This document shows positions 24,774 through 35,601 of a stretch of DNA of 64,000 bases, piece by piece (within the stretch, counting starts at the first letter, position 1; every line of letters begins with the position of its first letter). The position numbers and the translations under genes were made by a program. Origin of the DNA: Paraspadella gotoi (Eukaryota > Chaetognatha); assembly GCA_051294375.1 (NCBI GenBank), contig CM119269.1, forward strand, positions 646,272-710,271, written 5' to 3'. The notes under the pieces were generated by a model, which saw only the letters and a list, made by a program, of their open reading frames with translations, ran no database searches and was not told the DNA's origin.

Positions 24774-26203
24774 AAAAAAATAAGAAAGAAAAAAATAAAG
24801 AGCGAAAAAAAGATAAAAAGAGCGGAAAAAAGATAGAAAGAAAGAATGAAAGAAAAGAAAGAAAGAAGTACTAACTATAATTAATAAAACAATGAAAATA
24901 GAGAAAGAAGAAAAAAAATAGAAAAAATATACATATATATAAAATGAAATAAAAACAAACAGATTTTGACGCTTTACAACGACACGAACGACATCCGAAG
25001 TTATTTCCCAACTACGTCCCAACAAAACCGGTTCCGTTTCGTGTGGAAAGTCGTCACGACTTCAAACGGAAAAACTCAGATGAGGAAAACGTCGGAGCCA
25101 AAGACGCAACCACCAGCGCCCCTGACGTGAGAATGAAAATTATCGCTAAAATAAAATATTTAAGATCAATTTTACCCTTATAATTGAATATGCTTTTGAA
25201 ATTGTGTGTGTTTTTATTTTTTTTAACTGGATCCTCGCTGACTCATCAAGTTGAATGTCGGTTGGTCAATTTGTGAGCGATTTTGCGAGTTAAGCTTCAA
25301 TTTTTTCCCCACAGGTTTAACGACATTTACAAAGCGAGTGCCTATGGAGTTTTCACGAGAGTCTTCATCCGTTACATAGTTTACGACCGTTTCGCCAAGG
25401 TTTTCAAATAACGACGAGCGTTTTAAATAATGTAGCAACTCGTATTATTAAGAAAAACGGTCTTTAAGCTCAACTATATTCATAAACTTTTATGTACATC
25501 TGAGAAATAAATTAATAAATAAAATTCAGACAATAATAATATATTTTTCATGAAATTGTATCGAACTGCATTGACAACTGAAAACTTGCAATCAAAATAG
25601 TTTAAAAATTAATTTGGTTCGAAAGTAAATTTACATTTGGTTTAAAATTAAGACGTCTTTTGTTTCAAAGGGGAAACAATAATGATCGACACTTACTCCC
25701 CTAGGCTTTTCTCGAGTGGACAAAAGACACTTACAGCCCGGACGAGCATTTTTGGCAAACGCTGCACCGTAATTATCGGAAGCTCAAGACTCCCGGCGGT
25801 CGACCCATTAAACTTAAGAAAGTTACCCCAAGGTAATACTAGAAATACAACGAGCCAATGGACAAAGTAACAAACGTAGCCTATTCTTTGTCTTTCCCCG
25901 CCACTGGGCCACCCTCCCCCCTCCTCTTTAAGAATCGTGATGTGGCTGCCATTAAAGCAAAGTTCCAACTCTTCGCTCGTCTGCCACGGACGCGACGTCC
26001 GCCGAGTCTGCGTCTTCGGCCCGCACGATCTCCCGTGGATCCGCGCCAAAGCAGACGACCATCTTTTCGTCAACAAGTTCGACGTGGATACTGAGCCGCT
26101 GGCCCTGGAGTGTATGGAGGAGTGGATGGGGAACAAGACGAGGAGTGCTGTTGGAAGGGGTGGTGCGCATGAGGGCGGAGTTGTGGCGAAAACGAAAAGA
26201 TGA
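23478..26203 (+). CDS. Core-2 type beta-1,6-N-acetylglucosaminyltransferase (GCNT family, GT14), 5' end not found
   Basis: Exons: 23478-23690, 23914-24103, 24454-24715, 24963-25126, 25315-25399, 25705-25832, 25933-26203 (TGA); phases agree. Recognisable family blocks: SLAFSILVYRNARQAERLLR (compare the GCNT start of the catalytic domain), YCLHLDTKAS, VVYAGFSRLQADINCM, DWRYLLNLSGQEFP, ASAYGVFTR, EWTKDTYSPDEHFWQTLHR, CVFGPHDLPWI, HLFVNKFDVD and LECMEEWM. Known family role: Golgi type II enzymes that add beta-1,6-GlcNAc to core-1 O-glycans or I-branches, without a DXD motif. The first exon seen enters in split phase, so the cytoplasmic tail and transmembrane anchor must lie on an upstream exon I could not identify. 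GCNT1, GCNT3 or GCNT4 cannot be chosen. The last 147 bp recur inverted at 33700-33846. Confidence 0.92.
24726..24875 (+). repeat. GAAA-rich simple repeat in a GCNT intron
   Basis: Imperfect (GAAA)n/(AAAG)n purine tract starting about ten bases after the donor of the exon ending 24715. Confidence 0.9.
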
Positions 26204-26466
26204 GGAGTCACCAAAAAAACATACCATAAAAAAAACAACATTTTTTTTTCAAACTCGTTTTTGCAAAGAAAAATTTGCAAAGATATTTCGCTTTCTATTA
26301 GAATTTATTTTTATGTCAGTATTACTGATGTTTATGTCTGTGTTGTCAATATGCGTTTTAATTTAACAGTTTTTAAAATTACAAATAGATAGCAATATAT
26401 TTTTTTCGTTTTAAATAAGTTTTAAAAAACGAGGCTCTATTTTATAAATTTGATAGACAGAGAGAT

Positions 26467-26510
<44 letters not shown>

Positions 26511-26870
26511 GGAGAAAGAGAAAGAGAAAGAGAAAGAAAGAAAGAGAGAGAGAGAATAACATAGAATAGAAATGATTCATTTGGATTTTTAGGAACAATA
26601 GATAGAGAGAGAGTATGATTGCTGACTTATAATTGTTCTATTTAAGTTTTCAGAATCAGCTCGTTTTATTTTTCCGTTTTATTTTTTCGAAATCACGCCG
26701 GCCGAGAAAAAAGCGTCGCAAAAATGAAGACAATGTAACTCCAAAAAAAGTCCCAGAATTTTGAGGGAGATCGAGTTGAGACGATCGCTCTCGGGAACCA
26801 AGAGACACAGACTTTAGACAGAGAGCCCAGCACCAGGATCGAACGAGGCTTTGACGACCCATTCCGCTCC

Positions 26871-27089
26871 ATGGGATCTCGATCGAAGTTGGATAATAGA
26901 TCCTGTTTTGTTGGCGAGGATCTCGCCGCCCTAAATTTCGAGTTTGAAGACGAGTTTGAAGGTAAGGTTCGATTGACAAAGATCGTTGCATCATTAAGAT
27001 CGACAATTGGCCTTCCCAGCCTCTGGTTTATAACAATGTTTTCTATTTCAAATGGGATCTTTAAATTTCTCCATCGATGTGAAGCGTAA
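26871..27089 (+). other. Exon-like ORF in left palindrome arm (unassigned)
   Basis: ATG-started reading frame beginning MGSRSKLDNRSCFVGEDLAA with an acidic stretch (FEFEDEFEG) and a good donor (GAAG/GTAAGG) at 26961/26962. The copy in the other arm (32795-33031, minus) keeps the acidic part but is shifted in frame upstream. It may be a first coding exon captured in the duplication or a chance ORF. No homolog recognised. Confidence 0.25.
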
Positions 27090-27706
27090 TTTATTGCTCT
27101 TGGTAAATAGTCATTGTTACTTTAATTGATGCGATTAAACATTTCCCGACTCTAGTTTAATTAACTTTACACAATAAATTGATTAGTAAATCCGCCGAAG
27201 CTTCGATGCTGAGATGCGATTCACCGTCTTATGAGAATCGGAATACTTTAGTTAAGATGTTGATTTTATTAGGGAATCGAAACAATGTTTTTACTAACTT
27301 TGTTTTTCTCTCAGACAACTGATCTCTGTTCCTCACCCATAACTAACTATAATGAAATGCCGGCGTTAAGGTTTATCAACACTATCCGAGTCATCGTCGC
27401 TGTACGCGGTACGCGAGAATAAAGGATATAAATAAACATAGTAATTCTGCTGACGTTTATATTTGACGTCATCGTACTTTTTATAATAAGGCCTTAAAAT
27501 GAATTAAAAATGAAAATTAACGTCTCCTAAAAATACGATGGAAGACGAAATCACTAATCAGAGTCGAATTCATCCCTAAATTATAATTCATCCCTAAAGT
27601 ATAATCTGAGCAATCTCGACCAAAGTCACTCGTGGGATCGAATATCAAATCGAATCCAGATGACATCAGAGTTACAATACCACATCAACTACATACATTT
27701 TTTTGG

Positions 27707-28202
27707 TGGGGAACCTTTGCCTATATTTCACGTTTATTTTTTATACAATTTCCTTTTTATTCTAATATCGATAAAATATTTTTAACGACTTTCAAAAAAT
27801 TAACGCTGAACACATTGAAAAAAGATAAAACCGAGTATTTTTGTTAATTTTTTAAAGATGGGTGCAAGGAGTTTTCCGCGAATTTTCCCATCCTTTCTAC
27901 TCTCGTCTTTGGGTCCTCCTGNNNNNNNNNNNNNNNNNNNNNNNNNGTTCGGGGTTCGAACGCCGCGGGGTTAAGCGAGGGAAAAGCAGGAGGACCCAAA
28001 GACGAGAGTAGAAAGGATGGGAAAATTCGCGGGAAAACTCCTTGCACCCATCTTTAAAAAATTAACAAAAATACTCGGTTTTATCTTTTTTCAATGTGTT
28101 CAGCGTTAATTTTTTGAAAGTCGTTAAAAATATTTTATCGATATTAGAATAAAAAGGAAATTGTATAAAAAATAAACGTGAAATATAGGCAAAGGTTCCC
28201 CA
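27707..28202. mobile_element. Fold-back element with about 215-bp inverted repeats, centre unsequenced
   Basis: TGGGGAACCTTTGCC at 27707 is answered by GGCAAAGGTTCCCCA ending at 28202, and the complementarity continues inward to 27921 and about 27987. The middle holds 25 N plus a GC-rich stretch. The matching place in the right arm of the large palindrome (about 32160-32170) lacks it, so it inserted after the duplication or was lost from one arm. Confidence 0.75.
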
Positions 28203-28734
28203 CTAGGCCTTAGCAAATTTTATAAAGTTTTTTACAGAATTTAGCACTATAGTACAAATTAGTCCCCTATAAGCTACTAATTTTTTTCTATCTTTGTTTT
28301 TTTTGAAAAAATCGATGCAATAAGTGCTTGCAAACTCTTCAAAATTTGCAAAAAAAACGGTTTTTTCCATTAAAAATTATAGATATCTTAAAAAATATCA
28401 GTCAGAATCAAATTTAACCTGTGTCAATTTAAAGAGCGGAAAAAAATACTTCATTTTTACATACTTTTATTTTTAAAAATCCAAAAAATACTTTTTCCAA
28501 TTATTTGATGTTTAAAAAACCGAATTCTCGGCATTTTAAAGTCACATTTTTTTATTTTCCCTTTATAACTTTAAAAATAATGTAAAATAAGGTATAAAAC
28601 AGACTAAATCCTCTAGAGTAAACCTTGGGCTTTCTATTGGCGTAAATAGGTATTAATTTTTTAATTTTGTTCAGGAGCTATGAATTGTTAAATCTTGAAA
28701 AAAATTTGAAAAAATATTTCTTTATTATTTTTTG

Positions 28735-29620
28735 TCTGTGTGCTTACAATTTGAATGTTTATACATCTATCATTATCTAACAAAAAACATAAGCTTTAAT
28801 TTGAGACCTCTCCCAACTTTTTACGATTTTTCATTATTAATTATTCGTAAAAATTAAATTTTTTTAAAAAAAAAGATTAATTCAATTAGTACTTTCAAAT
28901 AGAATATTTTTTTAAAAAATAAAGATACAAAAATACAGTTCTACTTATAAGGCTTTAAAACAAATGTTTAAAATAAAAATAATATAAAATTATAATAAAA
29001 AAATAAATAAAACAGATTATTAACTTTATTTTATTATAAAAAATATATGATGTTTAATTAAAAACTTAATCTCAAATAAAATAACAGGTATATATTAGTT
29101 GAGTGGCTTTAATTTCAATCTCATATCCAGCTTTAATAGCAATAATATTTGTTATTATCTTATGAAAAAAAAAATTTACAAAATAATAATAATAAAGTAG
29201 CTCACTCAATATTTGATATATATTGTTAATAAAAAAATGTTCCAAAATATTAACAAGTATAATGCATTAACTTTTAATACTTGAATAAAATATATATTAA
29301 TAGTTTTAAAAAATATTTTTTTTAATTTTTTAAAATATTTTATAATAAAATTATTATTAATTAAAAATAAATTTATTTTATAGCCTAACAAGTAGAACTG
29401 CATTGTATTATATATAGAACATATTTGTATCTTAATTTTTAAAAAATAATCCATTTGAAATTACTAATTGAATAATCTTTTTTTTCAATTTAAATTTTAC
29501 TTATAATTCAATAAAGAAAATCGTAAAAAGTTAGGAGAGGTTTCAAATTAAAGTTTATGCTTTGTAGATAATGTTAGACATATAAAGTTTATAGACATTC
29601 AAATTGTAAGCATATTCACT
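28735..29620. mobile_element. AT-rich element with about 140-bp terminal inverted repeats (left copy)
   Basis: The segment from about 28740 (GCTTACAATTTGAATGTTTA) to 28880 is reverse-complementary to about 29480-29620. The interior is AT-rich with no credible ORF. An inverted partner lies at about 30640-31650. Confidence 0.6.
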
Positions 29621-29879
29621 ATCACTACTAAAATATTTTTATAAAAAACTTTAATTAGTATTTACCAAAAATCCTGCTCTGTTAGGATTTTGCTGCCCTA
29701 CTACATTAAGTGCTAAAAAATGAAAAGAGTATTGATAATGAAAAAACCAATACTAAAACATAAAAGCTATGAATATAAAATACATAAAATACATAAAATA
29801 TAAAATACATGATGCAATAATCCTTTCTTTTTCATTGTTTTTAATATTAAAGAAAGTATTTTTGAAATTGTTATAACGA

Positions 29880-29972
29880 TTTATTTTTATTTAAGAGATG
29901 GACATGTTTCGGCTAGTTGACTTCAAGCCTTCATCAACATTTAATATGTCCGTCTCTTAAATAAAAATAAAT
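29880..29972 (-). ncRNA. Hammerhead-ribozyme-like motif (degenerate, type I layout)
   Basis: On the minus strand: stem I strand (complement of 29938-29972, with an internal bulge), TTGATGA (29931-29937), a stem II closed by GGCT/AGCC, GAAAC (29906-29910), a two-base AT loop, and the cleavage triplet GTC (29901-29903). The second stem I strand (29880-29900) pairs by about 18 bp of ATTTAAGAG-type sequence plus ATG/CAT next to the core. The hammerhead core requires CUGAUGA; here the first base is U, so it is probably inactive. Such motifs are known in Penelope-like elements and retrozymes; the host element is inferred only. Confidence 0.5.
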
Positions 29973-30395
29973 TGTTTGTTAACAATTTCAAAAACACTTT
30001 GCTTTCTCGAATATAAAATTAAAAAAAAAGGAAGGAAAAAAAGTTAAAAACGGACTGATTTAATAGATCCACAAAATAATATAATTAAATCAAAACTCTG
30101 CAAAGGCTTTTAGATAAAAAGAATTAATTAAATGTAACGAGAATTCATTACCAGAAATAACAAAATTTAATTTTTAATCATTTTTTTTATTTGATGTAAG
30201 AATAAAATAACTGAGCAACCTATCTTCAATAAATTTTTTTAACAGTTTTGATTTGAATATGAACTTAGAACGGTTTTAGTAGTTTATTCTTTTATTTACT
30301 AGCTTCATTAACTACTAGAATTGCGTTTTTTAATTGTGGATCTATTAAATCAGTCCGTTTTTAACTTTTTTTCCTTCCTTTTTTTATTTTATATT

Positions 30396-30640
30396 TGTTG
30401 ATAAGGCGCTAAAGTGGCAGAAGATGACTATCCGTAACTTGTAATAACCCCCTCTTGCAGACATGGAACGGGTCCTGGCTTGGAACCAGGCTTGAGGTTT
30501 GCCACGCCCCCAAGGCGGCTTACGGCCGTCCTCACTCTTCCCGCAGGGTAGGGTACCGGGGTTGGATTGAACCCGGTACCTAATGGTCATGAGCTTATGG
30601 CTTTACTCAATGAGCCACCAGGTCACAACTGAAAGAGTCA
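30396..30640 (-). mobile_element. tRNA-derived SINE copy
   Basis: On the minus strand the head reads TGGTGGCTCATTGAGTAAAG (A-box-like) and, about 35 bp on, GGGTTCAATCC (B-box match). The tail contains AAGCCTGGTTCCAAGCC. It is the most complete of four copies in the window and lies between the inner inverted-repeat elements of the large palindrome. Confidence 0.8.
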
Positions 30641-31650
30641 TGCTTACAATTTGAATGTCTATAAACTTTATATGTCTAACATTATCTACAAAGCATAAGC
30701 TTTAATTTGAAAACCTCTCCTAACTTTTTACAATTTTTCTTTATTGAATTATAAGTAAAAATTTAAATAGAAAAAAAGATTATTCAATTAGTAATTTCAA
30801 ATGGAGTTATTTCTTAAAAATTAAGATACAAATATGTTCTATATATAATACAAATGCCAGTTCTACTGTTAGGCTATAAAATAAATTTATTTTTAATTAA
30901 TAATAATTTTATTATAAAATATTGGTAGACATTGTGTATAAACTATCAATTTTTGTTGCGTTTTGAAATTTAGGAGAAAAAAAAAACAATTTATTTGTTT
31001 TTATCAACAAATTGTTTTATTGTTATAATTTAAAAATTTTAAATTATTTTAAAAAAATTATAAAATATTTTAAAAACTATTAATATATATTCTATTCAAG
31101 TATTAAAAGTTCAATGCATTATACTTGTTAATATTTTGGAACATTTTTTATTAACAATATATATCAAATATTGAGTGAGCTACTGTATTATTATTATTTT
31201 GTAAATTTTTTTTTTCATAAATAATAACAAATATTATTACTATTAAAAGCTGGATATGAGATTGAATTAAAGCACTCAACTAATATATACTTGTTATTTT
31301 ATTTGAGATTAAGTTTAATTAAAACATCATATAATTTTTTTATAATAAAATAAAGTTAATAATTTGTTTTATTTATTTTTTATTATAATTTTATATTATT
31401 TTTTATTTAAACATTTGTTTTTAAAGCCTTATAAGTAGAACTGTATTTTTTGTATCTTTATTTTTAAAAAAATATTCTATTTGAAAGTACTAATTGATTA
31501 ATCTTTTTTTAAAAAAAAAATTTAATTTTTACGTATAATTCAATAATGAAAAATTGTAAAAAGTTGGGAGAGGTCTCAAATTAATGCTTATGTTTTGTAG
31601 ATAATGATAGATGTATAAACATTCAAATTGTAAGCATACAGACAAAAATA
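30640..31650. mobile_element. AT-rich element with terminal inverted repeats (right copy)
   Basis: Inverted relative of 28735-29620. Its ends (about 30640-30780 and 31500-31650) are reverse complements of each other and match the left copy (shared TTTAATTTGA(A/G)A(A)CCTCTCC). No ORF. Confidence 0.55.
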
Positions 31651-33373
31651 TTAAATAAATATTTTTTCAAAATTTTTTCAAGATTTAACAATTCATAGCT
31701 CCTGAACAAAATTAAAAAACTAATACCTATTTACGCCAATAGAAATGCCCAAGGTTTACTCTAGAGGATTTAGTCTGTTTTATACCTTATTTTACATTAT
31801 TTTCAAAGTTATAAGGGGAAAATAAAAAAAGTGACTTTAAAATGCCGAGAATTCGGTTTTTTAAACATCAATAATTGGAAAAGTATTTTTTGGATTTTTA
31901 AAAATAAAGTATGTAAAATGGAAGTATTTTTTCCGCTCTTTAAATTGACGCAGGTTAAATTTGATTCTGACTGATATTTTTCAAGATATCTATCATTTTT
32001 AATTGAAAAAAACCGCTTTTTTTGCAAATTTTGAAGAGTTGCAAGCACTTATTGATCGATTTTTTCAAAAAAACAAAGATAGAAAAAAAATTATTAGCAT
32101 ATAGTGGTACTAATTTGTACTATAGTGCTAAATTTCTGTAAAAAATTATAAATTGCTAAGGCTATTCCCCACCCAAAAAAATGTATGTAGTTGATGTGGT
32201 ATTGTAACTCTGATGTCATCTGGATTCGATTTGATATTCGATCCCACGAGTGACTTTGGTCGAGATTGCTCAGATTATACTTTAGGGATGAATTATAATT
32301 TAGGGATGAATTCGACTCTGATTAGTGATTTCGTCTTCCATCGTATTTTTAGGAGACGTTAATTTTCATTTTTAATTCATTTTAAGGCCTTATTATAAAA
32401 AGTACGATGACGTCAAATATAAACGTCAGCAGAATTACTATGTTTATTTATATCTTTATTCTCGCGTACCGCGTACGCGTACAGCGACGATGACTCGGAT
32501 AGTGTTGATAAACCTTAACGCCGGCATTTCATTATAGTTAGTTATGGGTGAGGAACAGAGATCAGTTGTCTGAGAGAAAAACAAAGTTAGTAAAAAAATT
32601 GTTTCGATTCCCTAATAAAATCAACATCTTAACTAAAGTATTCCGATTCTCATAAGACGGTGAATCGCATCTCAGCATCGAAGCTTCGGCGGATTTACTA
32701 ATCAATTTATTGTGTAAAGTTAATTAAACTAGAGTCGGGAAATGTTTAATCGCATCAATTAAAGTAACAATGACTATTTACCAAGAGCAATAAATTACGC
32801 TTCACATCGATGGAGAAATTTAAAGATCCCATTTGAAATAGAAAACATTGTTATAAACCAGAGGCTGGAAAGGCCAATTGTCGATCTTAATGATGCAACG
32901 ATCTTTGTCAATCGAACCTTACCTTCAAACTCGTCTTCAAACTCGAAATTAGGGCGGCGAGATCCTCGCCAACAAAACAGATCTATTATCCAACTTCGAT
33001 CGAGATCCCATGGAGCGGAATGGGTCGTCAAAGCCTCGTTCGATCCTGGTGCTGGGCTCTCTGTCTAAAGTCTGTGTCTCTTGGTTCCCGAGAGCGATCG
33101 TCTCAACTCGATCTCCCTCAAAATTCTGGGACTTTTTTTGGAGTTACATTGTCTTCATTTTTGGACGCTTTTTTCTCGCGCGCACTGAGCTTGTGTATCG
33201 TATCACGCTGTGATTTCGAAAAAATAAAACGGAAAAATAAAACGAGCTGATTCTGAAAACTTAAATAGAACAATTATAAGTCAGCAATCATACTCTCCTC
33301 TATCTATTGTTCCTAAAAATCCAAATGAATCATTTCTATTCTATGTTATTCTCTCTCTCTCTTTCTTTCTTTC

Positions 33374-33430
<57 letters not shown>

Positions 33431-33699
33431 ATCTCTCTGTCTATCAAATTTATAAAATAGAGCCTCGTTTTTTAAAACTTATTTAAAACGAAAAAAATAT
33501 ATTGCTATCTATTTGTAATTTTAAAAACTGTTAAATTAAAACGCATATTGACAACATAGACAAAACATCAGTAATACTGACATATAACGGCGAAAAATAA
33601 ATTCTAATAGAAAGCGAAATATCTTTGCAAATTTTTCTTTGCAAAAACGAGTTTGAAAAAAAAATGTTTTTTTTTTATGGTATGTTTTTTGGTGACTCC

Positions 33700-33846
33700 T
33701 CATCTTTTCGTTTTCGCCACAACTCCGCCCTCATGCGCACCACCCCTTCCAACAGCACTCCTCGTCTTGTTCCCCATCCACTCCTCCATACACTCCAGGG
33801 CCAGCGGCTCAGTATCCACGTCGAACTTGTTGACGAAAAGATGGTC
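33700..33846 (-). pseudogene. Inverted 3' fragment of the GCNT last exon
   Basis: Reverse complement of 26057-26203: the last 49 codons and stop of GCNT, from HLFVNKFDVD to the end. There is no upstream exon or splice acceptor in this orientation; sequence beyond 33846 is unrelated. It is a by-product of the inverted duplication and not expected to be functional. Confidence 0.85.
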
Positions 33847-34764
33847 GCGCACGAAAAATGCCGCTAAAAAAGTCGATCTTCTTTTTGGTTTTGACAAAAG
33901 ACGAGGACGACCGTCACGAATTCACGAATTCCTTTCGATAAAATTTTTTAAATATATTACTAACCATACAATTCCCCCAAAACAGTTGTTAAGAGAAAAG
34001 AACTTGTTTATAAATCATAAGAGAAAACTAGAATTAAACTAAACGAATGCCACTTTTAAAAACGATGAGGGCGGAAATCACGCCATAACATAAGGAAGAT
34101 TATTTGTTCATATATTGATTTTTAGATGTTCACGTTTACTTAACGATTTCGTCGTGATTTCTCCCGGAATCTGAAACAATCTGAAACAATTCAACGAAAA
34201 CTCCACTCCAAAAATAAAACATACTAAAAACTGTATTCCTTTCTCTCCAGTCTCCACCCTTTCGTCTTAACTTTGCAGTTTCCCGTCTTCCTCGGGTCGA
34301 CCTCGTTTCGCCCCAAAGGGTCAAATTTTTTTGTTTGTTTTTTTCCCAGAACACTGAAAAAAAGTCGAGAGCTAATCCGAAGTTGAACTCAGCCTTAAAT
34401 CGAAGAGTCATCGTCATCAAAATTGTCACAAACTGAAATTTGTCTTTATATTCTTCACTTCGCGTGATCCTCTCTGTTTGAAACGAAACATCGAGCTCAT
34501 CACCGAGTCGGATTGTAGCGGAACTCACATTTCACATATTCACATATCGAGACGAATCAAACTTTCCGATCCTGGACGCTTTTTGGTTGGGTTACCGATT
34601 AGTTCTTTGTACTAAACCACATCATGAATTTCTCACCCTCATTACCGTCCAGAAAATATCAGTACGCTCTCAGTTGAAACTGTTCGTACTCTTCATTTTT
34701 TCTGCTCATGCGTTCCGTATTAACTGTAAGCGACGCTAAAGAACAGGTCTACAGTCGAATCATC
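33847..34764. other. Spacer without a supported gene
   Basis: A 130-codon minus-strand ORF (34136-34528) is present, but its codon use and sequence give no family signal and no splice context. The 3' end of this interval should hold the promoter of the small secreted-protein gene. Confidence 0.4.
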
Positions 34765-35366
34765 ATGAGGACGGTCTCCATCATTTTTATTTTTTCTTTC
34801 CTAATTTTTGTGTTCTTGTCGTCACCGACGGATGGCGCTGGACTCGTCAATGAAGTCGATGAAAATGGAAAGGCTTTTCCTTCAATGGCGACGCCGTGCG
34901 AAGTGTCCTGTCGACGGGAAAGTGAGAAAAAGAGAAATGCGGTCCTCTGCCTCTGTTCATTGTCTTTGTCGGATGATGAGGATAAAAGCGCAGAACTCAT
35001 TTTATCGTCATCTTTCGCTAAGAAGAGTGAGTTCTATGTTGTTTTCTTTTTTAAAATAATTTCAAAAATTCAAATCAAATGTTACGAATGATGCTCGACT
35101 CTCGGGATTTTTTTATTCAAGCGGGTCTACTTATCATTTGCTTAGCCATTGTCTTTATTATTTACTACTATTATCTATTTTTTTATTTATTTATTTATTT
35201 AGTGTCAAACAAAATTCGTGGTCGACGAGAAGTAAAGGAAGAGGACGGAAACGAAGATCACAAGAAGAAGAAAAAAAAGCATAAAAAGCACAAAGCAAAA
35301 AAGCATCATCATCATCACAATAAGCAAAAACCAACTGTAACAGTCACCACAGCGGAGGTCAACTAA
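34765..35366 (+). CDS. Small secreted Lys/His-rich protein, unrecognised
   Basis: Two exons, 34765-35026 and 35203-35366, joined in phase 1 across a 176-bp intron (donor A/GTGAGT, acceptor TTTAG), give about 141 aa. The N-terminus is a clear signal peptide (MRTVSIIFIFSFLIFVFLSS). The mid-region has four cysteines (CEVSC and CLC) and an acidic patch. The C-terminus is a basic tail with Lys runs, HKKHKAKK and five consecutive histidines, ending TVTVTTAEVN. An earlier ATG at 34708 is in frame but would bury the signal peptide, so 34765 is preferred. Family unknown. The Lys/His tail suggests anion or metal binding, as inference only. If the intron is retained the frame stops at 35091. Confidence 0.65.
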
Positions 35367-35601
35367 GTTATTTCCTAAATTAAGAGCTAACTTTTAAGTA
35401 CGAGCGCTGACATAAAATATGTAAAGATGAAACTAAATTGTTATCGTGTGGTAAAAAATATATTTAAAAGTCACTTCATTCCATGGTCTTCCCTGAATGT
35501 CAAAAGTATGCCAAACAAATAAATAAATAAATAAATATGTTTAATCAAACCTCCATTTATTTTTTGTCATGATTTACGTATAAAATTTAAATTTGCAGGC
35601 G

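Larger units (their letters stand above)
26057..33846. repeat. Composite inverted duplication (about 3.8-kb arms) including the GCNT 3' end
   Basis: Outer arms pair base 26057 with 33846 and 26203 with 33700, centred near 29950. Matching pairs include the GA array (26460-26555) with the CT array (33345-33428), an exon-like ORF (26871-27089) with its copy (32795-33031), and 27190-27700 with 32165-32715. The arms are diverged: the right arm has extra sequence near 33175-33215, a one-base difference shifts the frame of the exon-like ORF, and the left arm has a roughly 490-bp fold-back insertion. Inside are shorter terminal-inverted-repeat elements, a hammerhead-like repeat and a SINE. No intact gene of its own was found. 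Confidence 0.88.

Noticed and set aside
29880-29972. Calling this copy an active hammerhead ribozyme
   Set aside because: The invariant first core base (C) is changed to U; activity is not expected, so it is reported as hammerhead-like only.
34136-34528. 130-codon minus-strand ORF
   Set aside because: No family signal, no splice context, mixed codon use; kept only as a note in the spacer entry.
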